From the NCBI GenBank assembly GCA_003141095.1, contig PLKM01000015.1, positions 22,931 through 86,930 of the forward strand: a DNA stretch of 64,000 nucleotides. The letters are read 5' to 3'. The number at the start of each line of letters is the position of its first letter. Within the stretch, counting starts at the first letter, position 1. The notes below the pieces were generated by a model, which did no database searches, was not told where the DNA came from, and saw only the letters and a list, made by a program, of their open reading frames with translations. Shown in pieces: positions 24,141 to 32,587 of this stretch. Position numbers and translations under genes: made by a program. This DNA is from Acidimicrobiaceae bacterium (GTDB taxonomy: Bacteria; Actinomycetota; Acidimicrobiia; Acidimicrobiales; RAAP-2).

Positions 24141-25594
24141 GCGATACCCCACGCTGGCGCGATCTCATCGTCACGCTCGACGATCACGGCCTCAACGTCC
24201 TCGCGGATGCCGCGTCAGTCGCGGTGGCAAGCCTGCAGCGCCCGACCTCGGGGCCCAGATCGAACTTGACGCCGCGAGCCCTTCACGAGCTCATCACATC
24301 ACTTGAGATCTGCCCGGACGACGGCGTCGATCTCGACACGGTCCTCGCGGATCTGGGATCCATGGTCTGGGCACACGGTGTGGTGCCGAGCGATCCAGCC
24401 TGCGTCGCGCATCTGCATCCGCCGACCCTCGTGCCGGCGGTCGTCACGGAGTTGGCGATCGCCGCGACGAACCAGTCAATGGACTCGTGGGACCAGGCTC
24501 CCGCCGCGACCGAAGTTGAGCTGCACCTGATGAGTTGGCTCGTGCGGCTGCTCGCCATGCCCGAGACCGGTTCGGGCGTCATGACGTCGGGAGGAACCGC
24601 CTCGAACGTTCTCGCCCTCACCCTCGCACGCTCGTGGGCGGCAGCCAAGATCGACGTTGATGTCTTGAAATCTGGTTTGCCCCCCGCCGCGAGAAACTGG
24701 CGCATCCTCTGTTCCGACCAGGCCCACTTCTCCATTCAGCGCGCGAGCGCCGAGCTCGGCCTCGGCCGTGATGCCGTCATCGCGGTTGCGACAACGTCGA
24801 CGGGTTCGATGGACGTCACGGCGCTCGATGACGTCCTTGAACGAATGACTCGCGACGGGCTCCAACCCATCGCCGTCGTCGGCACCGCCGGCACGACCGA
24901 CCTCGGTGCCATCGATCCCTTGGCCGCGATCGCCGAGCGCGCTCGACGCTACGACGCCTGGTTCCACGTTGACGCGGCGGTGGCGGGTGCCCTCCTGCTC
25001 TCCAACCGGCTGCGACCGGAACTGTCTGGGATCGAGCTCGCGGATTCGGCCACCATTGACTTCCACAAACTTTGGTTCCAGCCCTTCAACGCCAGCGCCC
25101 TCGTCGTGCGCGACGTTCAACGATTCGATCTGCTTCGCGTGAAATCGAACTACCTCGACCGCGGCGACGAACTCGAGGGCATGGTGAACCTGGTCGGACG
25201 ATCGCTCGACACGTCACGTCGCTTCGATGCCGCGAAGGTGACCGCGTCACTTCGAACCCTGGGTCGTCACGCGCTCGCAGAGATGCTCGAACAGTTGGTC
25301 GATCTTTCGCAGTACGCGGGCTCGGTGATCCGGGCCCACCCGCAACTCGAGCTCCTGGCACCGCCGGCGTCGGTGATGTGCGTCTTTGACGCCATCGGCG
25401 CCGACGCGGACGACCTTCGCTCCGTCCAACAGCGCCTGCTCGCCCGAGGCGAGATGGTGCTCGGTCGCACGGAGATCAAGGGGCGTGCGGCTCTGAAGCT
25501 CACCTTCATGAATCCTCTGTCGACGAGTGACGACGTCGATCACCTCGTCGACATGGTGGTGAGGGAGCTCGACGCCGTCGTTGGCTCAAATTGA
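24137..25594 (+). CDS. PLP-dependent decarboxylase, probably L-2,4-diaminobutyrate decarboxylase
   Basis: The 485-residue group-II decarboxylase shows the family landmarks: MTSGGTASNVLAL, SDQAHFSIQRA, VGTAGTTDLGAIDPL, HVDAAVAGALLLS and the PLP lysine K311 in DFHKLWFQP. The usual motif in this group is DxHKW; the L-W-F-Q-P variant is typical of the diaminobutyrate/glutamate/tyrosine branch. The TTG start overlaps the previous stop (TTGA, 24137-24140), which shows tight coupling to the EctB-like transaminase and is the main reason to choose diaminobutyrate as substrate, with 1,3-diaminopropane as product. Other amino acid substrates are possible. Confidence 0.85.
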   Translation: MSDTPRWRDLIVTLDDHGLNVLADAASVAVASLQRPTSGPRSNLTPRALHELITSLEICPDDGVDLDTVLADLGSMVWAHGVVPSDPACVAHLHPPTLVPAVVTELAIAATNQSMDSWDQAPAATEVELHLMSWLVRLLAMPETGSGVMTSGGTASNVLALTLARSWAAAKIDVDVLKSGLPPAARNWRILCSDQAHFSIQRASAELGLGRDAVIAVATTSTGSMDVTALDDVLERMTRDGLQPIAVVGTAGTTDLGAIDPLAAIAERARRYDAWFHVDAAVAGALLLSNRLRPELSGIELADSATIDFHKLWFQPFNASALVVRDVQRFDLLRVKSNYLDRGDELEGMVNLVGRSLDTSRRFDAAKVTASLRTLGRHALAEMLEQLVDLSQYAGSVIRAHPQLELLAPPASVMCVFDAIGADADDLRSVQQRLLARGEMVLGRTEIKGRAALKLTFMNPLSTSDDVDHLVDMVVRELDAVVGSN

Positions 25595-25668
25595 GTCCCG
25601 CTCCGCGGGTGCCGTGCGTTCTCTGGGGACCAGAAAACACGGCAGCGCAGCTTGAGCGAGCAACGTCG

Positions 25669-26574
25669 CTAGTGATCCCCGAATAATCTTCGAACAAATC
25701 TGATGATGGTCATCGGCAGGAAGCGCTTCACCGTGAGCAGCTGATGGCGTAGGCGCGCCAGATCTTGCAGGTCTTCCGCGTACTTCTCTTGCAGGGCCTC
25801 GTACTCCGCACGAAGGGCCTCGTGGTGCTCGACTTCGTCGAGGAGCCTGTCGGTCAGCCCAATCACCTCATCGGAGAGATTCTCGAGCGACGTCGTTGCG
25901 TCGTCTCGAACTGCCTTGATGACGAACTGATACGTCTCCGCTTCTCGATCCTTCAGGATCGCTGCCAAGACCTGGTCGTCCACGTCGGCTTTCTGGACAC
26001 CGATTTCAGTTGTAAACGCGGGCATGATGACTCTGGCAAGCTCGGTGGTCACCAATCCCGCTTCCTTGACCATTTCGAGCAGGCTCTCTTTCGTGAAGAA
26101 GTGAGCATGCGTTTTGTCGAGCAGGCCGCTATCGCGATAGGGGAATGAGCCCTTCATCAGCGCAATCTTCACGTCGGCGTGCGCGATGTTCGGTACCGAG
26201 ATCACCACCGTCCCCGAAGGGTGAAGGTGCTTGACCGACTCACGAAGTGTTTTCAGCGGATCACGCAGATGCTCCAGCACGTCGCCAAAGAGGATCGCGT
26301 CAAAGAGCTCCCCCTCTAGCTCCTCCCACAAGATGTCGTCGTCAAGGTTTCCAACTACCACTCGCTCGACCCACTGCTCCGCCGAACGAGCAACGGCGGG
26401 GTCAATTTCAATGCCGACCACGCGACACCCTTGGACGTTCAACTGCTCGCTGACGTGACCCGACGCGCATCCCGCCTCCAGCACTCGCTTGTTGAAGCCA
26501 ACCATGCGAAGCATCCACGAATGCGAGTCATTCTCAGCTCTCGGATCAATGGCCGAGTGATAATGGGAAAGCAT
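25669..26574 (-). CDS. Class I SAM-dependent methyltransferase with C-terminal coiled coil
   Basis: Residues 25-175 are a Rossmann methyltransferase: motif I VLEAGCASGHVSEQL, acidic loop GIEIDP, motif II FDAILFGDVLEHLRDP, then SVPNIAHADV. This subgroup often modifies glycans or small metabolites. Residues 225-280 are Glu/Leu-rich (LLDEVEHHEALRAEYEALQEKYAEDL, split here by position 235-262) and predicted as coiled coil, and the last 20 residues are basic and hydrophobic, perhaps membrane-associated. A similar layout is seen in cell-surface polysaccharide methyltransferases, but no glycosyltransferase cluster is near. Confidence 0.82.
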   Translation of the reverse strand: MLSHYHSAIDPRAENDSHSWMLRMVGFNKRVLEAGCASGHVSEQLNVQGCRVVGIEIDPAVARSAEQWVERVVVGNLDDDILWEELEGELFDAILFGDVLEHLRDPLKTLRESVKHLHPSGTVVISVPNIAHADVKIALMKGSFPYRDSGLLDKTHAHFFTKESLLEMVKEAGLVTTELARVIMPAFTTEIGVQKADVDDQVLAAILKDREAETYQFVIKAVRDDATTSLENLSDEVIGLTDRLLDEVEHHEALRAEYEALQEKYAEDLQDLARLRHQLLTVKRFLPMTIIRFVRRLFGDH

Positions 26575-26696
26575 GATGAAAATCTAGTTCCCTTCGTTGC
26601 AATCACGACAAGCAGCGGGTCTCGAGCTGCTGCTAGAGCCGTTTCCGACGATTCCCAAGGTCCCCTGCAATGGTCGCCGGGGATAGGCTCATCGCA

Positions 26697-27530
26697 ATGA
26701 AGCCGCTGTTCGTCGTTGTTCTCATCTCGGCGGCAACCTGCGCCTACGCGTGGATTGCCTCGCTCATCACGGGTGATACGTCGTGGGTCGACCGGATTTG
26801 GTCCATCGTTCCCGCGATCTATACGTGGGTGTTCGCCGCGTCCGCGGGCTTTGCTAATGCTCGCCTGGACGTCATGGCCGGCGTCGTCACCGTGTGGGGC
26901 GCCCGGTTGACCTTCAACTTTGCTCGCAAGGGGGGCTACTCGGGCGTCGAGGACTATCGCTGGCCGGTGCTGCGCGCCTCAATGAGCACATGGCAATTTC
27001 AACTCTTCAACTTCTTCTTCATCGTGATCTACCAAAACATCATTCTCGTACTTATCGCGCTGCCCGCCTGGCGCGCGTACGAGAACCGCGCGACGCCGTT
27101 CGGCGCACTGGACCTGCTCCTCGCCGCCGCCTTCCTCGCGTGCACGGCATTGGAGACAGTCGCCGACCAACAACAATGGAACTTCCAGACGTGGAAACGC
27201 AGCGAAGCAGCGACGGGGCGCACGCCGGATCCTCAGTTTGTCCAGACCGGCCTCTTTCGCGCCTCGCGCCACCCCAACTACTTCTTCGAGCTTGCCCAGT
27301 GGTGGATCGTTTTCCTCATGGGCGCGGTCGCGGCAGGCTCGCTCCTCCAGTGGACTGTCGTCGGAGCTTTGCTGTTGAGCGTGCTCTTCGTTGGCTCGAC
27401 TTCTTTCACCGAGAAGATCACGCTCTCGCGCTACCCCGAATACGCGAACTACCAGCGCCGAACCTCGGCGATAGTGCCATGGTTTTCGAGGTCACGGACC
27501 GACGAAGTGGAGACCCTTCAGTTTGAGTGA
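26697..27530 (+). CDS. DUF1295 / steroid 5-alpha-reductase-like membrane protein
   Basis: The 277-residue protein has about six membrane helices and the DUF1295 signature: WVDRIWSIVPAIY at the N-terminal side, then QWNFQTWKR, FRASRHPNYFFEL and EKITLSRYPEYANYQ near the end. Such proteins resemble NADPH-dependent steroid 5-alpha reductases and isoprenylcysteine methyltransferases; the actual substrate is unknown. I start at the ATG at 26697, which has GGGGATAGG in front, rather than the in-frame ATG at 26670. It stands alone, convergent with the TetR gene. Confidence 0.84.
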   Translation: MKPLFVVVLISAATCAYAWIASLITGDTSWVDRIWSIVPAIYTWVFAASAGFANARLDVMAGVVTVWGARLTFNFARKGGYSGVEDYRWPVLRASMSTWQFQLFNFFFIVIYQNIILVLIALPAWRAYENRATPFGALDLLLAAAFLACTALETVADQQQWNFQTWKRSEAATGRTPDPQFVQTGLFRASRHPNYFFELAQWWIVFLMGAVAAGSLLQWTVVGALLLSVLFVGSTSFTEKITLSRYPEYANYQRRTSAIVPWFSRSRTDEVETLQFE

Positions 27531-27607
27531 TCACCAGTGCCGGACATGAAGATGCAGTCCCGACGAGTGAGTCACGGCTTAGCCAATCCTCGCGACGCAA
27601 GATTCGA

Positions 27608-28279
27608 TCAGGCGTGACGAAGGTGACGCTGCCTCGAGCGGAGAGCTTCACTGACAATTTCCTCCGTCGGGCTTGGTCGAAGGGCGCTGGGCTCGGCTCG
27701 TTGCACCAGCAGACCATCCAGCACGATCGTGAGGTACCGGCGCCAGAGATCGGGAGCGAGTTGATTCGTGAGACACCCGAGGGAGCTGATCATCATCTCC
27801 ATGATCGGGAAGTCCGCCTCGACAACGTCGAGTCGAAGGTAGCCGTCGCGTTGTGCGCGTTGAACCAACGCAGACAGGGCCGGAGCGATACGACACTTCG
27901 CCACGGCCAGTCGTTCGAGTCCGTAGGGAGCGCCAACCACGATGTCACGAAGCCCGCGATTCTCGCACTGGCGTTGGAGCGCCTCTTCCAAGAACCACAC
28001 GAGACCCTCCCACGAGTTGTCGTGGTCGTTCGCGGTCAAGGCGAGCGAGGCAATTTCATCGACCGCATTTTCGAAGAGCGCCCCCACGAGAGCGTCCTTG
28101 TCGGAAAAGCGCCGATACACCGTCCCCACTCCGACGCCCGCCTTCACGGCGACCTCGTCGAGTGTGGCGTCCAGTCCTCGCTCGGCAAAGACCACCGCCG
28201 CCGCCTCGAGAATCCTCTCTCGATTTCGTACGGCGTCCACCCGTAACGGTCGGCATTCTGTCATGGGATCTTCGCTCAT
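27608..28279 (-). CDS. TetR-family repressor, divergent from an MFS efflux gene
   Basis: The 223-residue protein has an N-terminal HTH typical of TetR (about residues 20-66: RERILEAAAVVFAERG, VAVKAGVGVGTVYRRFSDKDAL) and a helical ligand-binding domain with low similarity to named members. A good AGGAG precedes the ATG. It is divergent from a DHA2 transporter with 125 bases between, which holds duplicated operator-like sites. The most likely role is repression of the transporter and itself, relieved by the exported compound. Confidence 0.88.
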   Translation of the reverse strand: MSEDPMTECRPLRVDAVRNRERILEAAAVVFAERGLDATLDEVAVKAGVGVGTVYRRFSDKDALVGALFENAVDEIASLALTANDHDNSWEGLVWFLEEALQRQCENRGLRDIVVGAPYGLERLAVAKCRIAPALSALVQRAQRDGYLRLDVVEADFPIMEMMISSLGCLTNQLAPDLWRRYLTIVLDGLLVQRAEPSALRPSPTEEIVSEALRSRQRHLRHA

Positions 28280-28310
28280 TCACTGCTCCTCCCTCCAATG
28301 GTACTGGGGT

Positions 28311-28379
28311 TTCCAGATAAGTGGAACACATTCCTCCATATATCGCTATAGTTATTCGGTAAGTGGAGTAAGTAACTCC
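28311..28379. promoter_or_regulatory. Paired operator-like sites between the TetR and MFS genes
   Basis: The motif AGTGGA-N8-CTCC occurs twice in the same orientation, at 28320-28337 and 28362-28379. The starts are 42 bases apart, four helical turns, so two repressor dimers could bind one face of the DNA. The first site is flanked by TTCCA-N6-TGGAA (28311-28326); inside the second, GGAGT and ACTCC form a dyad around AAGTA. The MFS gene has AAAGGAG at 28391-28397 before its GTG. Binding by the neighbouring TetR is inferred from position. Confidence 0.6.
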
Positions 28380-28404
28380 GCATAATTCTCAAAGGAGACG
28401 AGCT

Positions 28405-29910
28405 GTGACCGTACTTGGTGCAACGCAACCGCACGCACGTGCGCTCGAGAATGAGACGGGGGCCGAAAGGTCGCACCGGCGCCGCTGGTCGATTTTGGCG
28501 GTGCTGGGTATTTCTCAATTGATGGTGATTCTCGACGGCACCATTGTCAATATTGCCTTACCGACGGCGCAGCAGGCGTTGCACTTTTCCAACTCCGATC
28601 GCCAGTGGATTGTCACGGCCTACTCTCTGGCCTTTGGCAGTCTCCTGCTGCTCGGTGGGAGGATTTCCGACTACATCGGTCGAAAGAATGCGCTGATCAC
28701 TGGGCTGGTCGGTTTCGCCGTGGCCTCCGCGCTGGGTGCGGCTTCGGTGAACTTCACCATGCTGGTTATTGCCCGCACGGTCCAGGGTGCCTTCGGTGCC
28801 CTGTTGGCGCCCGCTGTTCTCGCTCTTCTCACCACCACCTTCACCGATCCCGGTGAGCGCGGTCGCGCGTTTGGCATCTACGGTGCGATTGCCGGTGCGG
28901 GCGGGGCTCTCGGCCTTCTCCTGGGTGGTGTGCTCACGTCCTACGCTTCGTGGCGCTGGACGCTACTCGTCAATCTCTTCTTCGCGGTCGTGGGCGTGAC
29001 CGGTGCCGCAATTCTCATGCATAAAGACCGTGGCGTCGACCACGATCCCTTGGACTGGCGAGGCGTGCTGAGCGCCACCGGTGGCCTGTTCGCACTGGTC
29101 TACGGCTTCTCGCACGCCGAGACCACCTCGTGGAGCAATCACTTCACGATCGGAAGTTTCGTCGCGGCGGTGATACTGCTCGGAACCTTTGCTTCCGTTC
29201 AGCTCCGTGCCAAGTACCCTTTGCTGCCGCTTCGCGTCGTGCTCGATCGCAACCGTGGCGGGGCTCTCGTGGCCATGCTGGTCGCTGGATCGGGAATGTT
29301 CGGGGTCTTCCTCTTTCTCACGTACTACCTGCAAGACACGCTCGGGTTCAGCCCGGTCCTTACCGGCGTGGCCTTTTTGCCAATGGTGGTGGCCCTCTCG
29401 CTCACGGCACAACTCTCCAACATTGTGCTGCTTCCAAAGTTCGGCCCCCGTCCATTGATTCCGGTCGGCATGCTGATGGCGGCGGCCTCGCTGTTCTGGT
29501 TGACGAAGTTAGGCATCGCGAGTTCTTACCCGGTGCACATTCTCCCTGCGCTCGTCATTCTCGGCCTCGGCATTGGGCTCGTCTTCGCGCCGGCGATCAA
29601 CACGGCCACCTGGGGCGTCGAGCCCCACGACGCGGGTGTCGCGTCGGCGTCAGTGAATACCGCCCAACAGATCGGTGGCTCCGTCGGCACGGCACTGCTC
29701 AATACGCTGGCCGCGGGTGCGGCCACCACGTATCTCGTGGATCGCGCTCCAACCAAGTTGAACGTCGAGTTGGCGAACGTGCACAGCTACACCGCAGCCT
29801 TTGGATACTCGGCGATGATCTTCATCGGTGGCGCACTCGTCACCGGTCTGCTTCTACGCTCGGGTGCACCCAAGCTGTCCGAGTCCGACGTGACCGTCGT
29901 TGCCCACTAA
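28405..29910 (+). CDS. MFS drug-efflux transporter, DHA2 family (EmrB/QacA type)
   Basis: The 501-residue protein has about 14 membrane helices. DHA2 motifs are present: LDGTIVNIALP in helix 1, GGRISDYIGRKNAL in the loop between helices 2 and 3 (motif A) and GIYGAIAGAGGALGLLLGG in helix 5 (motif C, the antiporter signature). Such carriers expel cationic or hydrophobic drugs in exchange for protons. The start is GTG at 28405 with a strong ribosome site. It is expected to be controlled by the divergent TetR protein. The drug is unknown. Confidence 0.9.
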   Translation: MTVLGATQPHARALENETGAERSHRRRWSILAVLGISQLMVILDGTIVNIALPTAQQALHFSNSDRQWIVTAYSLAFGSLLLLGGRISDYIGRKNALITGLVGFAVASALGAASVNFTMLVIARTVQGAFGALLAPAVLALLTTTFTDPGERGRAFGIYGAIAGAGGALGLLLGGVLTSYASWRWTLLVNLFFAVVGVTGAAILMHKDRGVDHDPLDWRGVLSATGGLFALVYGFSHAETTSWSNHFTIGSFVAAVILLGTFASVQLRAKYPLLPLRVVLDRNRGGALVAMLVAGSGMFGVFLFLTYYLQDTLGFSPVLTGVAFLPMVVALSLTAQLSNIVLLPKFGPRPLIPVGMLMAAASLFWLTKLGIASSYPVHILPALVILGLGIGLVFAPAINTATWGVEPHDAGVASASVNTAQQIGGSVGTALLNTLAAGAATTYLVDRAPTKLNVELANVHSYTAAFGYSAMIFIGGALVTGLLLRSGAPKLSESDVTVVAH

Positions 29911-30016
29911 GCGCGTGGTGCACCCGTCGCCGGTTCAGGTGGCGGATGTGTGGCGACCTCGAAGGCTCCGATCACCCGCTCTCGACGAGCACGACTGGCG
30001 CGGCGTACTGACCGCG

Positions 30017-30391
30017 TTAGGGCTGATCGTCGAGAGTAGCGCTGGCCTTCTCGCGGACTTGTCTACGCAGTTGAAGAATACGCATGGAGCCCAAGGCCAG
30101 CACCAACAGCGCCCCGAGGGCCACGGAGCCGAGGAGTGCCACCGATAGCGGCAACGTGCCGGAGGACGTGAAGAATCGTACCTTCACGTCCTTGGGGTTC
30201 TGGAAGACAAAAATCAAAATAACTGCCAACACGACAATCGCAGGCAGTATCCGTATCCAGGCTCGAGATGTTCGCGTCGACGTAATCGGCTCTGGAGCCT
30301 CGTTCGTTGGAACAACATCATCACTGCTGAAACTGGCGCCGGAGGAGTTTTCCGGCGGCGGGCCTTCTTCGTCGTCTGCTTGACTCACCAT
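30017..30391 (-). CDS. LapA-domain (DUF1049) membrane protein
   Basis: The 124-residue protein has a disordered, acidic first 40 residues (EEGPPPENSSG and neighbours), then two membrane helices (about 46-64 and 80-103) around the conserved FVFQNPKDVKVRFF segment of LapA/YciS proteins, and a basic tail RILQLRRQVREK. In E. coli the LapA/LapB pair controls LPS synthesis; the actinobacterial relatives have unknown roles. I use the ATG at 30391; a TTG four codons earlier is the alternative. Confidence 0.8.
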   Translation of the reverse strand: MVSQADDEEGPPPENSSGASFSSDDVVPTNEAPEPITSTRTSRAWIRILPAIVVLAVILIFVFQNPKDVKVRFFTSSGTLPLSVALLGSVALGALLVLALGSMRILQLRRQVREKASATLDDQP

Positions 30392-30540
30392 CGGAGCCCC
30401 CAATCTTCCTGCGCTACCAACTAGGCCGAGTAGACCTCAACGTCAGAGTAGTTCCACGCCGACTCGAGCGCCTGACGCCTGGCGCCTAGCGCGTCATTGA
30501 GCGCAGGAGCCACACCAGAACTCCGAGAACTCTTGTCCTT

Positions 30541-31419
30541 CTACAGATGGAATGGGGCCACCATCGAGGGGGCGGTCCGGCTCGCCCCGAGCAGCGCGAC
30601 GTGCAGCAGCGACTCAGTCGTGCGCAGCAGCGAATAGTGGTTGAAGTAGCGGCCCACTCGGAGCCCATGCGGGACTGACGGCGCGATCACGAGCGTGGGT
30701 ACCTGATTCGAGGCCTGCGAATCGTTCTCGTCAAAGGTGATGAACAGGGCCAACGATTGCGACCGGTACTGCGAGCTCGCAAGAATCAGGGGAACCATTC
30801 GACGCAGCCACGCGTCGCCAGTGGCCACCGGGCAACTGTGCATGTCATCGCAGATATTCGGAGCAATGAAAGTGAAGCCGGCGCGCAGATCGAACGGCGG
30901 CGTCAGCGGCACGTCGTTTCGCTGGCACGACGAAGCGAGTGAACGGTAGTAGACCGCCGGATTGTGCCGAGCGGCGTAGGTACCGCTCGTAACCCGGGCG
31001 CAACGCGACGGCATGGATTCGGCCAGCGCCCGCCAATCGGTACCCAGTTCGGAAAAGATGCTCGCGGATGATAACGGATGCGAGCTCGGCTCTCCGTCGT
31101 CGGTGATGCCTTGGGTCGAACCCGACGTCAGCGCGATGTAGTTCGGCAGACTGGGGTGTGAGACCGCGAAGTAGTTCGTGGCCAAACCGCACTCTGACGC
31201 GAGCGAGTTGAGGTAGGGAGCGCTCGACGAACCGATCACCGAATAGCCGACATTCTCGAGCAGAATCCACACCACGTGGTCGTAGTGCGGTGTTCCGGCG
31301 ACTCCGCACGGAGAATTTGCGGCAAGGGGACTCGACGCGCCATTGGCCGAGACCGGGCTCAGCGTTACGAGCAGTAGCACCACAAGAGCCACTCCAGAGA
31401 TCCAACCGCGAAGGCGCAC
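30541..31419 (-). CDS. Secreted phosphoesterase (phospholipase C / acid phosphatase AcpA-like family)
   Basis: The 292-residue protein starts with a signal peptide (MRLRGW, hydrophobic core, cut near VSANGA) and belongs to the PF04185 phosphoesterase family. Motifs: HVVWILLENVGYSVIG near residue 47 (metal/nucleophile region, with Asn where others have N or H), HPSLPNYIALTSGST, ITDDGEP, FIAPNICDDMHSC and ITFDENDSQ. It probably cleaves a phosphate ester outside the cell. Two cysteines in ICDDMHSC could bridge. The start is GTG at 31419. Confidence 0.82.
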   Translation of the reverse strand: MRLRGWISGVALVVLLLVTLSPVSANGASSPLAANSPCGVAGTPHYDHVVWILLENVGYSVIGSSSAPYLNSLASECGLATNYFAVSHPSLPNYIALTSGSTQGITDDGEPSSHPLSSASIFSELGTDWRALAESMPSRCARVTSGTYAARHNPAVYYRSLASSCQRNDVPLTPPFDLRAGFTFIAPNICDDMHSCPVATGDAWLRRMVPLILASSQYRSQSLALFITFDENDSQASNQVPTLVIAPSVPHGLRVGRYFNHYSLLRTTESLLHVALLGASRTAPSMVAPFHL

Positions 31420-31522
31420 ATCCCCATCTTCGCAGTGCTCACGATCAACACGCCACTCCAGCGGGTTCGCTGAGGTCGGGGCGGCGTGAATAGCTGTACG
31501 CGACGTCCCCGCTTCTGCTTGG

Positions 31523-32173
31523 CTACTGCCGATCGGTCACGATTGCGAGGGCGCTGGGGCCCACCTCGATGTCGATCACCGGATGAAGGGCCGGATTGAG
31601 CCAACGCATGACGACGTTCAAGTCGTTCGAAGGTATCCCAACGCATCCCTGCGTCGGCACGCCGGTGCTGACGTGCAGGAAAAAGCCAGAGCCCGCTCCC
31701 TTGACCACGGGATTGGTGTTGTAGTTGATCACGACGGCGTGCGCGTAGGCCTCACCGGCGTACAAGAGATTCTCCGATGCTCCGCCTGGCGAGAGTCGGC
31801 TCTTCACGTGCTGGTTGTACTGCGCGGAGTTCGGATTCTCGTCCCACCAATCATCGGCACCCGCTCGAAAATACGGCAACTTTGTTCCGTTGTTCGCCTG
31901 GTTGCCAAAGGCTTGGGTCAATGTGAACAGGCCAATCGGGGTTCGACCGAGACCTTCTTTCGTGTGGCCGACACCGTGCACCCCAACCTCGGCAAGAAAG
32001 GGGCCGTGGACCTGAACGTACCGGCCGTCGCTCTCGAGTTCCCATGTCCTCAGCACCGCCGTGACCGAGTGGGCTGAGGTGGCTTGCACGGTGATGACCT
32101 GGCCGGGTGATACCGACGCGAATGATCCCTGGGTGGCGACACCGAGCGAGAGCCCGACGACGGCGGCGACCAA
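31523..32173 (-). CDS. Secreted L,D-transpeptidase-like (YkuD) protein
   Basis: The catalytic core is near the C-terminus: FFLHVSTGVPTQGCVGIP, i.e. the H-x-S-T-G-x6-G-C-x-G pattern of YkuD enzymes with the nucleophilic Cys. These enzymes make 3-3 crosslinks in peptidoglycan or hydrolyse them. The TTG at 32173 gives a signal without its basic N-terminus. In frame upstream, an ATC at 32203 lies 6 bases behind a strong AAGGAGAGG and yields M/I-I-G-K-R-V-I-A-S-A, a classic signal peptide start, so the true start may be the non-standard ATC. I list the conservative TTG coordinate. Confidence 0.82.
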   Translation of the reverse strand: MVAAVVGLSLGVATQGSFASVSPGQVITVQATSAHSVTAVLRTWELESDGRYVQVHGPFLAEVGVHGVGHTKEGLGRTPIGLFTLTQAFGNQANNGTKLPYFRAGADDWWDENPNSAQYNQHVKSRLSPGGASENLLYAGEAYAHAVVINYNTNPVVKGAGSGFFLHVSTGVPTQGCVGIPSNDLNVVMRWLNPALHPVIDIEVGPSALAIVTDRQ

Positions 32174-32203
32174 GGCTGAGGCGATGACCCTTTTTCCGAT
32201 GAT

Positions 32204-32587
32204 GGCAACCCTCTCCTTGGCGCACGCTGTCAGTTGAATGTCAATGGTCAGAGCATCCTAAGTGCCCTCGCCGGACGAGTCTCCGATGAATCAGACCTGG
32301 TGGGGGGGTAAGCCCACGCACGTCATCCACCAAGTATTTCCTCACCTGGGCGAGACAGCCGGTGACCTTGTGCCCTAACAGCGCCGCCCATATCTGAACA
32401 ATCATTGATTAAACGCGAATGCGAGGTCGATCGGTACCTGGCGCCAATGAATGAACCGAGGACCAATGACAGGGTGGAGGCTTCATCGCCGAGCGACTCT
32501 TGTGGTCGTGAACGGACGAGCGGTGAGTTGCGCCACCACGCCCTTGGGCGAAGATCGAGTCGCGACTCCTTCATTGCGTTCTCGCTC
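32204..32587. other. Intergenic region between the transpeptidase and radical SAM genes
   Basis: This gap lies between two divergent genes and must contain both promoters. A continuous reading frame enters it from the radical SAM gene (TTG at 32405), but its sequence is not like the protein family and I treat it as untranslated leader. I see no small precursor-like peptide next to the radical SAM gene, and no clear hairpin. Confidence 0.4.

Noticed and set aside
22896-25594. Ectoine biosynthesis cluster
   Set aside because: Only an EctB-like gene is present; EctA and EctC are absent and the coupled gene is a decarboxylase.
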